Source of the DNA: Hyphomicrobiales bacterium
GTDB taxonomy: Bacteria; Pseudomonadota; Alphaproteobacteria; Rhizobiales; Rhizobiaceae
DNA length: 64,000 nt
Reading direction: 5' to 3'
NCBI GenBank assembly: GCA_900489925.1
Contig: UEHQ01000002.1
Span: 770,636 to 834,635 of the forward strand
The notes beneath the pieces were generated by a model, which ran no database searches, was not told the origin of the DNA, and saw only the letters and a list, made by a program, of their open reading frames with translations. Of this stretch, positions 1-8,026 are shown in pieces; the first letter of the stretch is position 1; every line of letters starts with the position of its first letter. Both the position numbers and the translations under genes were made by a program.

Positions 1-873
1 CTTCATCTTCTCATAGGCGGAGACGTCCTCGACCATCAGAGCGCCGGCCTTTTCCCATTGCGGGCGGCCGTTGACGAAATGGTCCTCGATCACCCACTGG
101 GTGAAGGGTTCGGTCTCGATCGCGGCAAGATCCGTCCGGCCGGTCAATGTTTCGGCGTCGCGATAGGTCGCTTCCGTGCTGGCCGGGGTGATGCGGTCGA
201 CCATGGTTGAGGGAAACGGTACGTTTTGTTCGATCCATTGCCGTAGCGATGGATCGATGCACTCAGCGAAATCAACCACCAGCCGCTTCAGCACGGCACC
301 GTTGCTCGGCAGGTTGTCGCAGCTGAGCGGCGTAAAGGGCGTAATGCCCTTCGCGCGCCGGCGCGATAGGCCCTCGACGAGATAACCGATGACACCACGT
401 GGCGCATGCGGATTGGCCAGATCGGCGGCGACGTCGGGGTGATTGAGATCGAGTCCGCCGCTCGCCGCGTCAAAGCCATAGGCCTTTTCGGTCACGGTCA
501 GGCTGACGATCCGGATCGCGGGATCCTCGAGCCTTTGGAGGAGATCGCCGGGAATGCGCGTCGCGACATGGGCACGAAGAATGGGCCCGATGATCTCGGC
601 CTTCGTACCGGAGGTGTCGCGAACCAGCATCGTATATAGACCGTTCTGCTGGTTCAGGTGATCGGCGACATCAGCGGTCCGCAGGCTCGCCACCTCTATC
701 CCCCAATCACCGCCGGCCGCAGCGAGTGCGGCATCGGTGAACGGCGCGAAGTGCGCGCGGAAGAAGGCACCAGGCCCCAGATGCAGGATGCCGGCCTTCA
801 GCAGATTGCGGTCATAGCCGGGAAGCTTGGCGGTCGGCGCAAGGCCCACAAGGCTCGTCAGTCGTTCGGTCAC
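1..873 (-). CDS. uxuB: Fructuronate reductase / mannitol dehydrogenase family (3' part missing)
   Basis: The gene is cut by the window edge: 291 codons are present of a protein that is normally about 480-490 residues. It belongs to the NAD-dependent mannitol dehydrogenase family; residues 31-41 carry the family loop HLGPGAFFRAH that begins the nucleotide-binding domain. The likely reaction is reduction of fructuronate to mannonate in hexuronate catabolism. The GTG start overlaps the uxaC stop codon as GTGA, so translation is probably coupled. Family membership is seen in the sequence; choosing fructuronate reductase rather than mannitol 2-dehydrogenase is inferred from the uxaC neighbour. Confidence 0.85.
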   Translation of the reverse strand, partial: MTERLTSLVGLAPTAKLPGYDRNLLKAGILHLGPGAFFRAHFAPFTDAALAAAGGDWGIEVASLRTADVADHLNQQNGLYTMLVRDTSGTKAEIIGPILRAHVATRIPGDLLQRLEDPAIRIVSLTVTEKAYGFDAASGGLDLNHPDVAADLANPHAPRGVIGYLVEGLSRRRAKGITPFTPLSCDNLPSNGAVLKRLVVDFAECIDPSLRQWIEQNVPFPSTMVDRITPASTEATYRDAETLTGRTDLAAIETEPFTQWVIEDHFVNGRPQWEKAGALMVEDVSAYEKMK

Positions 874-2285
874 AGCTTGTAGGCCTTCTTCGCGTTGCCA
901 TAGGAAAGTTCGCCGGCAACGATCTCGGCGTCCTTGCGGGAAATGCGGTGCTCGGCCGTCAGCTGCCCGAGGAAGCCGCAGACTTCACGGCGCCAGACAT
1001 CGTGACGCGCGGGAATCGACAGCAGCGCCCGCGTATCGTCGTTGAACCCGGCCATGTTGGCAAAGCCAGCCGTCTCGACCACCTGATCGAGATAGCGGCG
1101 GATGCCGGCAGGGCTGTCGTGGAACCACCACGGCGGACCGATCATCAGGCATGGCCAATGGCCCGCCATCGGCGCCAGCTCGCGGGCATAGCTGGTTTCA
1201 TCGAGGGTGAAGAGCAGGACGCGCAGACCCGGGGCGTGGCCATATTTCGACAGCAGCGCAGACAGACCGCCAACCCAATCCGTCGGCCCCGGAATATCGG
1301 CGCCCATGTTCGGGCCGCGCGTCTGAAACAGCTCGCGATCCGTGTTGCGACGCGATCCGGCGTGGATCTGCATCGTCATGCCATCTTCGGCGGACAAGCC
1401 CGCCATCTCGGTCATCATCTGGCCGCGGAAGAGTTCGGCCTCATCGGCGCTCAATGTACCCTTGTGCGCCTTGTCGAGCAGCCTTTGCTTGTCGGCCAGC
1501 GGCAGATCGGCGGTAAAGGCCGTCGGTACGCCATGATCGGTTGCGGTTGCACCGTATTGGCGGAAATAGGCGCGGCGCTTGCGGTGTGCATCGATCAGGC
1601 CATCCCACTTCGTCACATCGGAGTCCGTGAGTTCGCCAAGGCGGATGAGATTGTCGCGGAAGCCGACGGCATCGGGATCGGTGACGCTGTCAGGCCGATA
1701 GGTGGTGCGAACACGACCGATCCAGCCATCCGCAGCCAGCTTCTGATGGTGCACCAGCGGGTCGAGCGCGCCTTCCGTGGTGGCGATCGTCTCGATGCCG
1801 AAGCGCTTGTGCAGGGCGCGCGGACGAAACTCCGGAAGCGCCAGCTGTGCGTTGATGTGATCGTAGAGGGCATCGGCGTTCTCGGGCGTCAGCGGCTCGG
1901 AGCAGCCCAGCACGGCGGACATCGCATGGTCGACCCACAGGCTCGACGGCGTGCCACGAAAGAGATGGTAGTGAGCCGCAAAAGCGCGCCAGATCGCGCG
2001 GCCAGCAGCGACTGGCTTTCCATCAAGCCTCGGCACGCCAAGGTCATCGAGCGATACGCCGACACTGTGCAGCATCCGGAAGAGATAGTGATCCGGTATG
2101 ACCAGCAGCGACGATGCATCCTCGAACGGCTTGTCATCGGCAAACCAGGAAGGCTCGGTGTGGCCGTGGGGGCTTACGATCGGGAGGCCACGGACGGTCT
2201 CATAGAGGTCTCGCGCGATCGTGCGAGTCGTCGGATCGGCCGGGAAAAGCCGGTCCGGATGAAGAAAGCCATTACCAACATCCAT
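870..2285 (-). CDS. uxaC: Glucuronate/uronate isomerase
   Basis: 471 residues, the usual length for UxaC, which converts glucuronate to fructuronate and galacturonate to tagaturonate in the cytoplasm. It is a metal-dependent amidohydrolase-fold enzyme; the metal-binding HGH motif lies at residues 40-42 (SPHGHTEP). The product would feed the fructuronate reductase encoded immediately downstream, with which it overlaps by four bases. The gene is first in its transcription unit, and the region ahead of it carries inverted repeats that may be an operator. Identification is firm from whole-length similarity to the family. Confidence 0.95.
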   Translation of the reverse strand: MDVGNGFLHPDRLFPADPTTRTIARDLYETVRGLPIVSPHGHTEPSWFADDKPFEDASSLLVIPDHYLFRMLHSVGVSLDDLGVPRLDGKPVAAGRAIWRAFAAHYHLFRGTPSSLWVDHAMSAVLGCSEPLTPENADALYDHINAQLALPEFRPRALHKRFGIETIATTEGALDPLVHHQKLAADGWIGRVRTTYRPDSVTDPDAVGFRDNLIRLGELTDSDVTKWDGLIDAHRKRRAYFRQYGATATDHGVPTAFTADLPLADKQRLLDKAHKGTLSADEAELFRGQMMTEMAGLSAEDGMTMQIHAGSRRNTDRELFQTRGPNMGADIPGPTDWVGGLSALLSKYGHAPGLRVLLFTLDETSYARELAPMAGHWPCLMIGPPWWFHDSPAGIRRYLDQVVETAGFANMAGFNDDTRALLSIPARHDVWRREVCGFLGQLTAEHRISRKDAEIVAGELSYGNAKKAYKL

Positions 2286-2349
2286 CAGATTTCCTCCCTG
2301 AGGATTACCGCCCTACCCTACAACAAAAGACGCGGCAAGGGCTTTTAGT

Positions 2350-2380
2350 AACCAAACGGTTCACTTTGTGATATGTTTGG
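2350..2380. promoter_or_regulatory. Inverted repeats upstream of uxaC, possible operator
   Basis: AACC-AAAC-GGTT at 2350-2361, with CCAAAC at 2352-2357 mirrored by GTTTGG at 2375-2380. The site lies between uxaC and slyX, about 65-95 bases ahead of uxaC. Hexuronate genes are commonly repressed by LacI- or GntR-type proteins, but no such regulator is in the window, so the operator role is only a guess. Confidence 0.25.
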
Positions 2381-2464
2381 CACCGACCTCGAAACGATTG
2401 ACGGCGCGGCCTATTTCCGCTTTTGAGAGGGCCGAAGAACACCGGTTGCGGCAAGGAGAATCCG

Positions 2465-2674
2465 ATGTCTGACGAGACGAACCGCCTTACCCAGCTTGAA
2501 GAGATCATTGCCCATCAAACGAAGACTATCGAGGAGCTCTCCGATCAGTTGGCAGAGCAGTGGAAGGTCGTCGAACAGACCCGCGCCAAGCTCGATCGGC
2601 TGACGGAACGCTTTCTCTCGCTGGAAGAACAATCGCTGGAAGCGCCCGCAATCACGCGGCCGCCACACTACTGA
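2465..2674 (+). CDS. slyX: SlyX family protein
   Basis: 69 residues. The ATG at 2465 is chosen because it follows an AAGGAG ribosome-binding site at 2454-2459; an upstream in-frame ATG at 2423 lacks one. The protein is one predicted coiled-coil helix (residues about 6-55, heptads of L, I and V) and ends in the family's PPHY tail. SlyX is widespread and small, and its function is not established. It is divergent from uxaC and unrelated to it in function. Confidence 0.9.
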   Translation: MSDETNRLTQLEEIIAHQTKTIEELSDQLAEQWKVVEQTRAKLDRLTERFLSLEEQSLEAPAITRPPHY

Positions 2675-2677
2675 CCC

Positions 2678-2706
2678 TTGTCCTGGGCAGCCGGCATCCC
2701 TATACT
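2678..2706 (+). promoter_or_regulatory. Predicted housekeeping promoter for the PACE efflux gene
   Basis: TTGTCC (2678-2683), a 17-base spacer and TATACT (2701-2706) sit just after the slyX stop and 74 bases before the next start codon. The fit to a sigma-70-type promoter is good; there is no experimental support. Confidence 0.5.
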
Positions 2707-2779
2707 ATGTGCGTGAGGACGACCTCCCCCTAATGGGCATAAAACTCGGGACGACCCGGCCATCCCATAGGGGTTATAC

Positions 2780-3223
2780 ATGCGATCGACCGCAGACCGT
2801 ATCCGTCACGCTATCAGCTTCGAAATTATCGGCCTGGCGCTCATCACGCCGCTCGGCGCCTTGGCATTCGGCATGCCGATGGCCGACATCGGCGTCATCG
2901 GCGTTGCCAGCGCCACGATCGCGACCGGCTGGAACTATCTCTACAATCTCGGTTTCGACCATCTCATGCAGCGCCTGACCGGCGGCACCCAAAAGACTGT
3001 CGTCATCCGTGTCGCCCATGCCGCGCTGTTCGAAGGCGGATTGCTGCTTGTGCTGCTGCCGCTGATCGCCTGGTATCTCGGCGTCAGCCTGCTGCAGGCC
3101 CTGATGATGGACGTCTCCTTCGCCATTTTCTACATGGTGTATGCCTTCGTCTTCAATTGGGCCTACGACCGCGTTTTCCCGTTGCCGGACTGGCAGACAG
3201 CGGCGGAAGCGTCTCAAGGCTAA
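2780..3223 (+). CDS. PACE family multidrug efflux protein
   Basis: 147 residues with four predicted membrane helices arranged as two tandem repeats, the layout of proteobacterial antimicrobial compound efflux (PACE/AceI, chlorhexidine efflux) proteins. The first repeat opens with the family signature RxxHAxxFE (residues about 8-16), and the second ends with FNWAYDRVFP near the C terminus. Such proteins export biocides and probably short-chain diamines using the proton gradient. The gene stands alone with its own promoter and a hairpin after it. Family assignment is strong; the natural substrate is unknown. Confidence 0.88.
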   Translation: MRSTADRIRHAISFEIIGLALITPLGALAFGMPMADIGVIGVASATIATGWNYLYNLGFDHLMQRLTGGTQKTVVIRVAHAALFEGGLLLVLLPLIAWYLGVSLLQALMMDVSFAIFYMVYAFVFNWAYDRVFPLPDWQTAAEASQG

Positions 3224-3237
3224 CGCCTCCAACGAAA

Positions 3238-3267
3238 AATGGGACCGCCGTTTCCGGCGATCCCATT
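3238..3267. terminator. Hairpin terminator between the PACE gene and gabD
   Basis: AATGGGACCGCCG is mirrored by CGGCGATCCCATT with one mismatch and a four-base loop. On the minus strand the stem is followed directly by a T run, so it best serves gabD; it may also stop the convergent PACE transcript. Confidence 0.75.
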
Positions 3268-3293
3268 GATTGGCAAGGCAATGTGCCTGATGC

Positions 3294-4775
3294 TCAGACG
3301 TTGCCCATGCAGAGATACTTCATTTCCAGATAGTCATCGGCGCCGTGACGCGAGCCTTCGCGACCGAGGCCCGACTGCTTGATGCCGCCGAACGGGGCGG
3401 TTTCCGTCGACATCAGGCCCGTGTTGATGCCCACCATGCCGTACTCCAGCGCTTCTGCGACCCGCCAGACCTTCTTCATGTCGCCGGCAAAGAAGTAGGC
3501 TGCCAGGCCGAACTCGGTATCGTTCGCCTGCTGGATCACATCTTCGACGGTGTCGAAGCGGAAGAGCGGCGCCACCGGACCGAAGGTTTCCTCGCGTGCC
3601 ACCTTCATTCCGCGCGTGACGCCGGTCAGGACGGTCGGCGTGAAGAAAGTGCCGGCGCCCTCGATACGCTTGCCGCCGGTCAGGATCTTCGCGCCCTTGG
3701 AGACAGCGTCCGTGACATGATCCTCGACCTTCGCAAGCCCCTGCGCGTCGATGAGCGGGCCGATCGTCACACCTGCCTTGAACCCATCGCCGACCGACAT
3801 CTCCTCGACCTTGGCTGCCAGCTTCGCGGCGAAGGCGTCATAGACGCCAGACTGCACATAAAGGCGGTTAGCGCAGACGCAGGTCTGGCCCGCGTTGCGG
3901 TATTTGGAGGCAAGTGCGCCCTCGACGGCGGCGTCGAGATCGGCATCGTCAAAGACGATGAAGGGCGCGTTGCCGCCGAGCTCGAGGCTGACCTTCTTGA
4001 TCTGGTCAGCGCACTGGCACATCAGGATGCGACCAACTTCCGTCGAACCGGTGAAGCTGATCTTGCGGACCTTGTCGTTGCCGCAAAGCTCCTTGCCGAT
4101 CGCCGGGCCGTCCTGGCCGATGATGACGTTGAAGACGCCGGCGGGAATGCCCGCCTGCTCCGCGAGAACGGCAAGCGCCAGTGCCGAAAGCGGCGTCTGT
4201 TCGGCCGGCTTGGAAACCACCGTGCAGCCGACGGCCAGCGCCGGCGCGATCTTGCGCGTGATCATCGCCGCCGGGAAGTTCCAGGGCGTGATCGTTCCGA
4301 CGACGCCGACGGGCTGCTTGATGACGATCATGCGCTTGTCGTTCGACGGCGCGGGAATGGTCTCGCCGTAGATGCGCTTTGCTTCCTCGGCATACCATTC
4401 GACGTAGGCGGCGGCATACAGGATTTCACCCCGCGCCTCCGCAAAGGGCTTGCCCATTTCGGTCGTCAGAATGGCAGCCAGCTCATCGGCATTGGCGACC
4501 ATCAGATCGAACCACTTGCGCAGGATGTTGGCCCGCTCCTTGGCCGGACGGGCGGCCCAGGCCGGCTGCGCGGCGTAGGCGGCGTCGATCGCCTCCCTGG
4601 TTTCGGCGGCGCCCATGTCCGGCAGCGATGCCAGCACTTCGCCGGTCGCGGGGTTCAGGACGTCGAAGGTTTCGGTGGCGTCGCCTGCCGTCCAGACGCC
4701 GTTGATGTAGCCGGCGTCGCGAAGGAACGGAGAGGAGAAGCGAACGTGTTTTGTCAGTGCAGTCGTGAATGCCAT
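3294..4775 (-). CDS. gabD: NADP-dependent succinate-semialdehyde dehydrogenase
   Basis: 493 residues, normal for GabD, which oxidises succinic semialdehyde to succinate as the last step of GABA breakdown. Aldehyde dehydrogenase signatures are present: TPWNFP (163-168), the cofactor Lys in SKP (189), FTGSTEVG (241-248), the general base Glu265 in SLELGG and the nucleophile Cys299 in GQTC. It lies 38 bases downstream of gabT on the same strand, so the pair is likely an operon supplying succinate to the TCA cycle. A strong terminator follows it. Confidence 0.95.
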   Translation of the reverse strand: MAFTTALTKHVRFSSPFLRDAGYINGVWTAGDATETFDVLNPATGEVLASLPDMGAAETREAIDAAYAAQPAWAARPAKERANILRKWFDLMVANADELAAILTTEMGKPFAEARGEILYAAAYVEWYAEEAKRIYGETIPAPSNDKRMIVIKQPVGVVGTITPWNFPAAMITRKIAPALAVGCTVVSKPAEQTPLSALALAVLAEQAGIPAGVFNVIIGQDGPAIGKELCGNDKVRKISFTGSTEVGRILMCQCADQIKKVSLELGGNAPFIVFDDADLDAAVEGALASKYRNAGQTCVCANRLYVQSGVYDAFAAKLAAKVEEMSVGDGFKAGVTIGPLIDAQGLAKVEDHVTDAVSKGAKILTGGKRIEGAGTFFTPTVLTGVTRGMKVAREETFGPVAPLFRFDTVEDVIQQANDTEFGLAAYFFAGDMKKVWRVAEALEYGMVGINTGLMSTETAPFGGIKQSGLGREGSRHGADDYLEMKYLCMGNV

Positions 4776-4813
4776 GTCATGTACTCCAGAGGCACGGGTG
4801 GGCGAGTGCCGGC

Positions 4814-6094
4814 TTACTTGCCGGCGCTTGCTTCCAGAATCGACGCTTCAAGAATGTCGAGTGCCTCGCCAAAGACGTTGTCCTGAATGGTGATCGGAGC
4901 CAGGAAACGGATGACGTTGCCGTGGACACCGCAGGTGAGCAGGATGAGGCCCTTTTCAAGAGCGGTCAGGCGCACCTTGTTTGCGAAATCGGCGCTGGGC
5001 AGCTTCGTCGTCTTGTCGTTGAATTCGACGGCATTCATGAAGCCGGGGCCACGGATGTCGACAATTTCCGGCACCTTCTCACGCAGCGATTCCAGGCGCT
5101 GCTTGAGCCGGCCGCCGAGTTGGTCGGCGCGGCCGCACAGATCCTCATCCTTGATGACATCGAGGACGGCATGAGCGGCGGCAATGCCGAGCGGATTGCC
5201 GCCATAGGTACCCCCGAGGCCGCCTGGGCCGGGCGCATCCATGATTTCGGCACGACCGGTGACGGCTGCAAGCGGGAAGCCGCCAGCAAGGCTCTTGGCC
5301 ATCGTGATCAGGTCCGGCGCGACTTCATGGTGATCCATGGCGAACATCTTGCCGGTGCGGGCAAAGCCGGTCTGGACCTCATCGGCGATGAGCAGGATGC
5401 CGTGCTGGTCGCACAGCTCGCGCAGCGCCTTCATAAAGGAAACGGGCGCCGGATAGAAACCGCCTTCGCCCTGCACAGGCTCGATGATGATCGCGGCGAC
5501 GCGCTGCGGGTCGACGTCGGCGGCAAACAGCTTCTTCAGAGCGGTCAGCGACTGGTCGGCGGTGACACCGTGGAGCTCGACGGGGAACGGGATATGGAAG
5601 ACATCGCCCGGCATCGCGCCGAAGCCAACCTTGTAGGGGACGACCTTGCCGGTCAATGCCATTCCCATGAAGGTACGGCCATGGAAACCGCCACCGAAGG
5701 CGATGACAGCGGAACGGCCGGTCGCAGCGCGAGCAATCTTGACGGCGTTTTCGACGGCTTCTGCGCCGGTCGTGACGAAAATTGTCTTCTTTTCAAAATT
5801 ACCGGGCGTCAGTGCGTTGAGACGCTCAGCAAGATGCACGTAGCTTTCGTAGGGTACGACCTGATGGCAGGTGTGGGTGAAATGATCGAGCTGGTCCTTT
5901 ACCGCCGCAATCACGCGGGGGTGCCGATGGCCGGTGTTGAGCACGGCGATACCGGCTGCGAAGTCGATATAGCGGCGGCCTTCCTTGTCCCAGATCTCGG
6001 AATTCTCGGCGCGGTCGGCATAGATCTGCGTGGTCATGCCAACACCACGGGAAATGGCGGCATTCTTGCGGTCTGTGAGGGTGGTCGCGGTCAT
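4814..6094 (-). CDS. gabT: 4-aminobutyrate aminotransferase
   Basis: 426 residues, a class III PLP-dependent aminotransferase that moves the amino group of GABA to 2-oxoglutarate, giving succinic semialdehyde for GabD. The phosphate-binding TTGAEA lies at 108-113, the cofactor Asp in ADEVQTGFARTG at 238 and the PLP Lys at 267 (TMAKS). It is the first gene of gabT-gabD and is divergent from a MerR-XRE-cupin regulator across a 198-base region holding repeated TGCAAG motifs. Local regulation by that protein is inferred from position. Confidence 0.95.
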   Translation of the reverse strand: MTATTLTDRKNAAISRGVGMTTQIYADRAENSEIWDKEGRRYIDFAAGIAVLNTGHRHPRVIAAVKDQLDHFTHTCHQVVPYESYVHLAERLNALTPGNFEKKTIFVTTGAEAVENAVKIARAATGRSAVIAFGGGFHGRTFMGMALTGKVVPYKVGFGAMPGDVFHIPFPVELHGVTADQSLTALKKLFAADVDPQRVAAIIIEPVQGEGGFYPAPVSFMKALRELCDQHGILLIADEVQTGFARTGKMFAMDHHEVAPDLITMAKSLAGGFPLAAVTGRAEIMDAPGPGGLGGTYGGNPLGIAAAHAVLDVIKDEDLCGRADQLGGRLKQRLESLREKVPEIVDIRGPGFMNAVEFNDKTTKLPSADFANKVRLTALEKGLILLTCGVHGNVIRFLAPITIQDNVFGEALDILEASILEASAGK

Positions 6095-6128
6095 CTTTGC
6101 GTTCCTGCGTTAGAGAATCCGGAATTAT

Positions 6129-6180
6129 CTTGCATAACTTCTGCAAGACTTATAGAAAATACCTACATTTTTTCTGCAAG
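6129..6180. promoter_or_regulatory. Repeated TGCAAG motifs between gabT and its divergent regulator
   Basis: CTTGCA at 6129-6134 and TGCAAG at 6142-6147 form an inverted pair with a 7-base spacer, and a further TGCAAG lies at 6175-6180. The two direct copies are 33 bases apart, about three helical turns, which suits cooperative binding on one DNA face. The position, directly ahead of gabT, fits an operator for the divergent regulator. This is inferred from sequence alone. Confidence 0.45.
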
Positions 6181-6292
6181 AACGCAAGCGTGATTTTCCG
6201 CTTCAAACCGCTGGCGTTTTCAGCAATGGTTCACGGCAAAAAACAGCGGGACCTTCTCCCGCCAAAGACAACGAAACCAGGAATATTGGCTT

Positions 6293-7099
6293 ATGAACAA
6301 CGAGGCGCCCGTGCGCTACAAGGTGGCCGAGGCTGCGAAACTGGCAGGCGTCTCCGCCTCGACACTGCGCCTCTGGGAAAGCCAGGGCCTCGTCGTCCCG
6401 AGCCGCTCGGATACCGGCCACCGGCAATATAGCGCCGAGGACGTGGCGCGACTGAAGCGGATTTCATTCTACCGGGTGGAACGCGGCCTCAACCCGGCAG
6501 CAATCCGCGAGGCACTGGAGAGCGAAGAGCCTTCGGATCTCTCCGAAACAAGCGTGATTTCGGACATCGGGCGACGGTTGCGCAGCTTGAGACACGCTGG
6601 CGGTAAAACCTTGGACCAGGTCGCAGGCGACATGGGTATAACAGCCTCAACGCTCTCCACGCTGGAGCGGACGTCACAGGGCGTCAGCTTCAAGACGCTG
6701 CATGACCTAGCGGAATATTACGGAACGACCGTCTCGCGCCTGTCCGGCGAAGACACTGATGACCTGCCGGGCGTCGTTCGCGCTGGCGAGTGGCGCGCCT
6801 GGCCGGAAACGACACCGGGGGTCACCGTGCAGCTGCTTGCCGAGGGTCGCACCATGATGGACTGCCACAGGTTCGTGCTGGCTCCTGGCGCCGCCAGTGA
6901 GGGCGCCTACCGTCACGACGGCGAGGAGTTCATGCACGTACTCTCCGGCCGTCTCGAACTGGTGCTGGATTCCGATCAGTTTTTTGACCTCGGCCCGGGG
7001 GATTCGCTCTACTTCGAAAGCCGTCGTTATCACTCCTGGCGCAATCGCCATGATGGTGAGACGATTCTCATCTGGATCAACACTCCGCCGACGTTCTGA
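6293..7099 (+). CDS. MerR-XRE-cupin transcriptional regulator, probable gabTD regulator
   Basis: 268 residues with three domains in order: a MerR-type winged helix (about 8-75, with STLRLWESQGLV and GHRQY), an XRE-type helix-turn-helix (about 91-150, with TLDQVAGDMGITASTLSTLE) and a C-terminal cupin (about 185-265, with metal-site-like His208, Glu211/212 and His247). Two DNA-binding domains plus a small-molecule cupin in one chain is uncommon; most relatives have only the XRE and cupin parts. It is divergent from gabT and may sense GABA or an amino acid derivative. The ligand is unknown. Confidence 0.8.
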   Translation: MNNEAPVRYKVAEAAKLAGVSASTLRLWESQGLVVPSRSDTGHRQYSAEDVARLKRISFYRVERGLNPAAIREALESEEPSDLSETSVISDIGRRLRSLRHAGGKTLDQVAGDMGITASTLSTLERTSQGVSFKTLHDLAEYYGTTVSRLSGEDTDDLPGVVRAGEWRAWPETTPGVTVQLLAEGRTMMDCHRFVLAPGAASEGAYRHDGEEFMHVLSGRLELVLDSDQFFDLGPGDSLYFESRRYHSWRNRHDGETILIWINTPPTF

Positions 7100-7173
7100 C
7101 GTCCAAAGCGGTATCGCCCAGGCCGACTTTGCGCTATAGCGCCACAACAGCATTTGAACGAAAGACAAGACCG

Positions 7174-7800
7174 ATGGCGGCCACCATACGTTATCACGAA
7201 GGCGACATCTCCGCGGCCGATGCCGGCCGCTACACCGGCGCAATCGCGATTGATACCGAGACGCTCGGGCTGGTGCCACGACGCGACCGTCTCTGCGTCG
7301 TGCAGCTTTCGCCGGGCGACGGATCGGCCGATGTCATCCGCATCGCCGCCGGCCAGAAGGATGCTCCCAACCTCGTGGCGTTGCTCGCCGATACCGGACG
7401 TCAGAAGATCTTCCACTACGGCCGCTTTGACATTGCCGTGCTCTTTCACACCTTCGGCGTGACGGCACAGCCAGTTTTTTGCACCAAGATCGCCTCCCGA
7501 CTCTGCCGCACCTATACGGACCGGCACGGCCTTAAGGACAATCTGAAAGAGATGCTCGACGTCGACGTCTCAAAGGCACAGCAGTCGTCGGACTGGGCGG
7601 CGGCGACCCTGTCCCAGGCGCAGCTCGAATACGCGGCTTCGGATGTGCTCTATCTCCACGCGCTGCGTGACAAGCTGACTGCTCGCCTCGTGCGCGACGG
7701 CCGCATGGAGCACGCGACTGCCTGCTTTGAATTCCTACCGACCCGCGCGAAACTCGACCTGCTTGGATGGGACGAGACGGACATCTTCGCCCACAGCTAG
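7174..7800 (+). CDS. rnd: Ribonuclease D-like 3'-5' exonuclease (short form)
   Basis: 208 residues. It consists only of a DEDDy exonuclease domain; the C-terminal HRDC domains of enteric RNase D (about 375 residues) are absent. The catalytic set is complete: Asp27 and Glu29 in DTET, Asp86 in GRFD, and Tyr153 and Asp157 in YAASD. The ATG at 7174 begins the conserved domain; an upstream in-frame start at 7129 adds unrelated residues. The likely role is trimming of 3' ends of structured RNA such as tRNA. Short RNase D-like proteins are common in alphaproteobacteria. Confidence 0.88.
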   Translation: MAATIRYHEGDISAADAGRYTGAIAIDTETLGLVPRRDRLCVVQLSPGDGSADVIRIAAGQKDAPNLVALLADTGRQKIFHYGRFDIAVLFHTFGVTAQPVFCTKIASRLCRTYTDRHGLKDNLKEMLDVDVSKAQQSSDWAAATLSQAQLEYAASDVLYLHALRDKLTARLVRDGRMEHATACFEFLPTRAKLDLLGWDETDIFAHS

Positions 7801-7866
7801 TGGTCTTGCTCCTCTGTCGAAATCGAAACCGGGTGCGGCTTCCGCGCGCCGGCAATTAGCAATTTC

Positions 7867-7907
7867 TTAAGATAGCTTAATTAGGATGCTTATCAATTTT
7901 TAAGCAT
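7867..7907. repeat. AT-rich inverted repeats upstream of the 525-residue protein gene
   Basis: TTAAG-ATAG-CTTAA at 7867-7880 and ATGCTT mirrored by AAGCAT at 7886-7907 lie in an AT-rich patch in otherwise GC-rich DNA. The 226-base gap 7801-8026 shows no gene. TTAA-N6-TTAA resembles, but does not match, the TTAA-N7-TTAA site of CtrA. Confidence 0.3.
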
Positions 7908-8026
7908 TCGACGACGCGATGCAGCGTCACACAGGCGGGAGGACCTGCCGGAATGCGAGGGGCCCGATGAGCGCGGCTCTCCTGTAACCTGCTTTTCACA
8001 GCATTTTACGATGGAAGGAGCATGCC

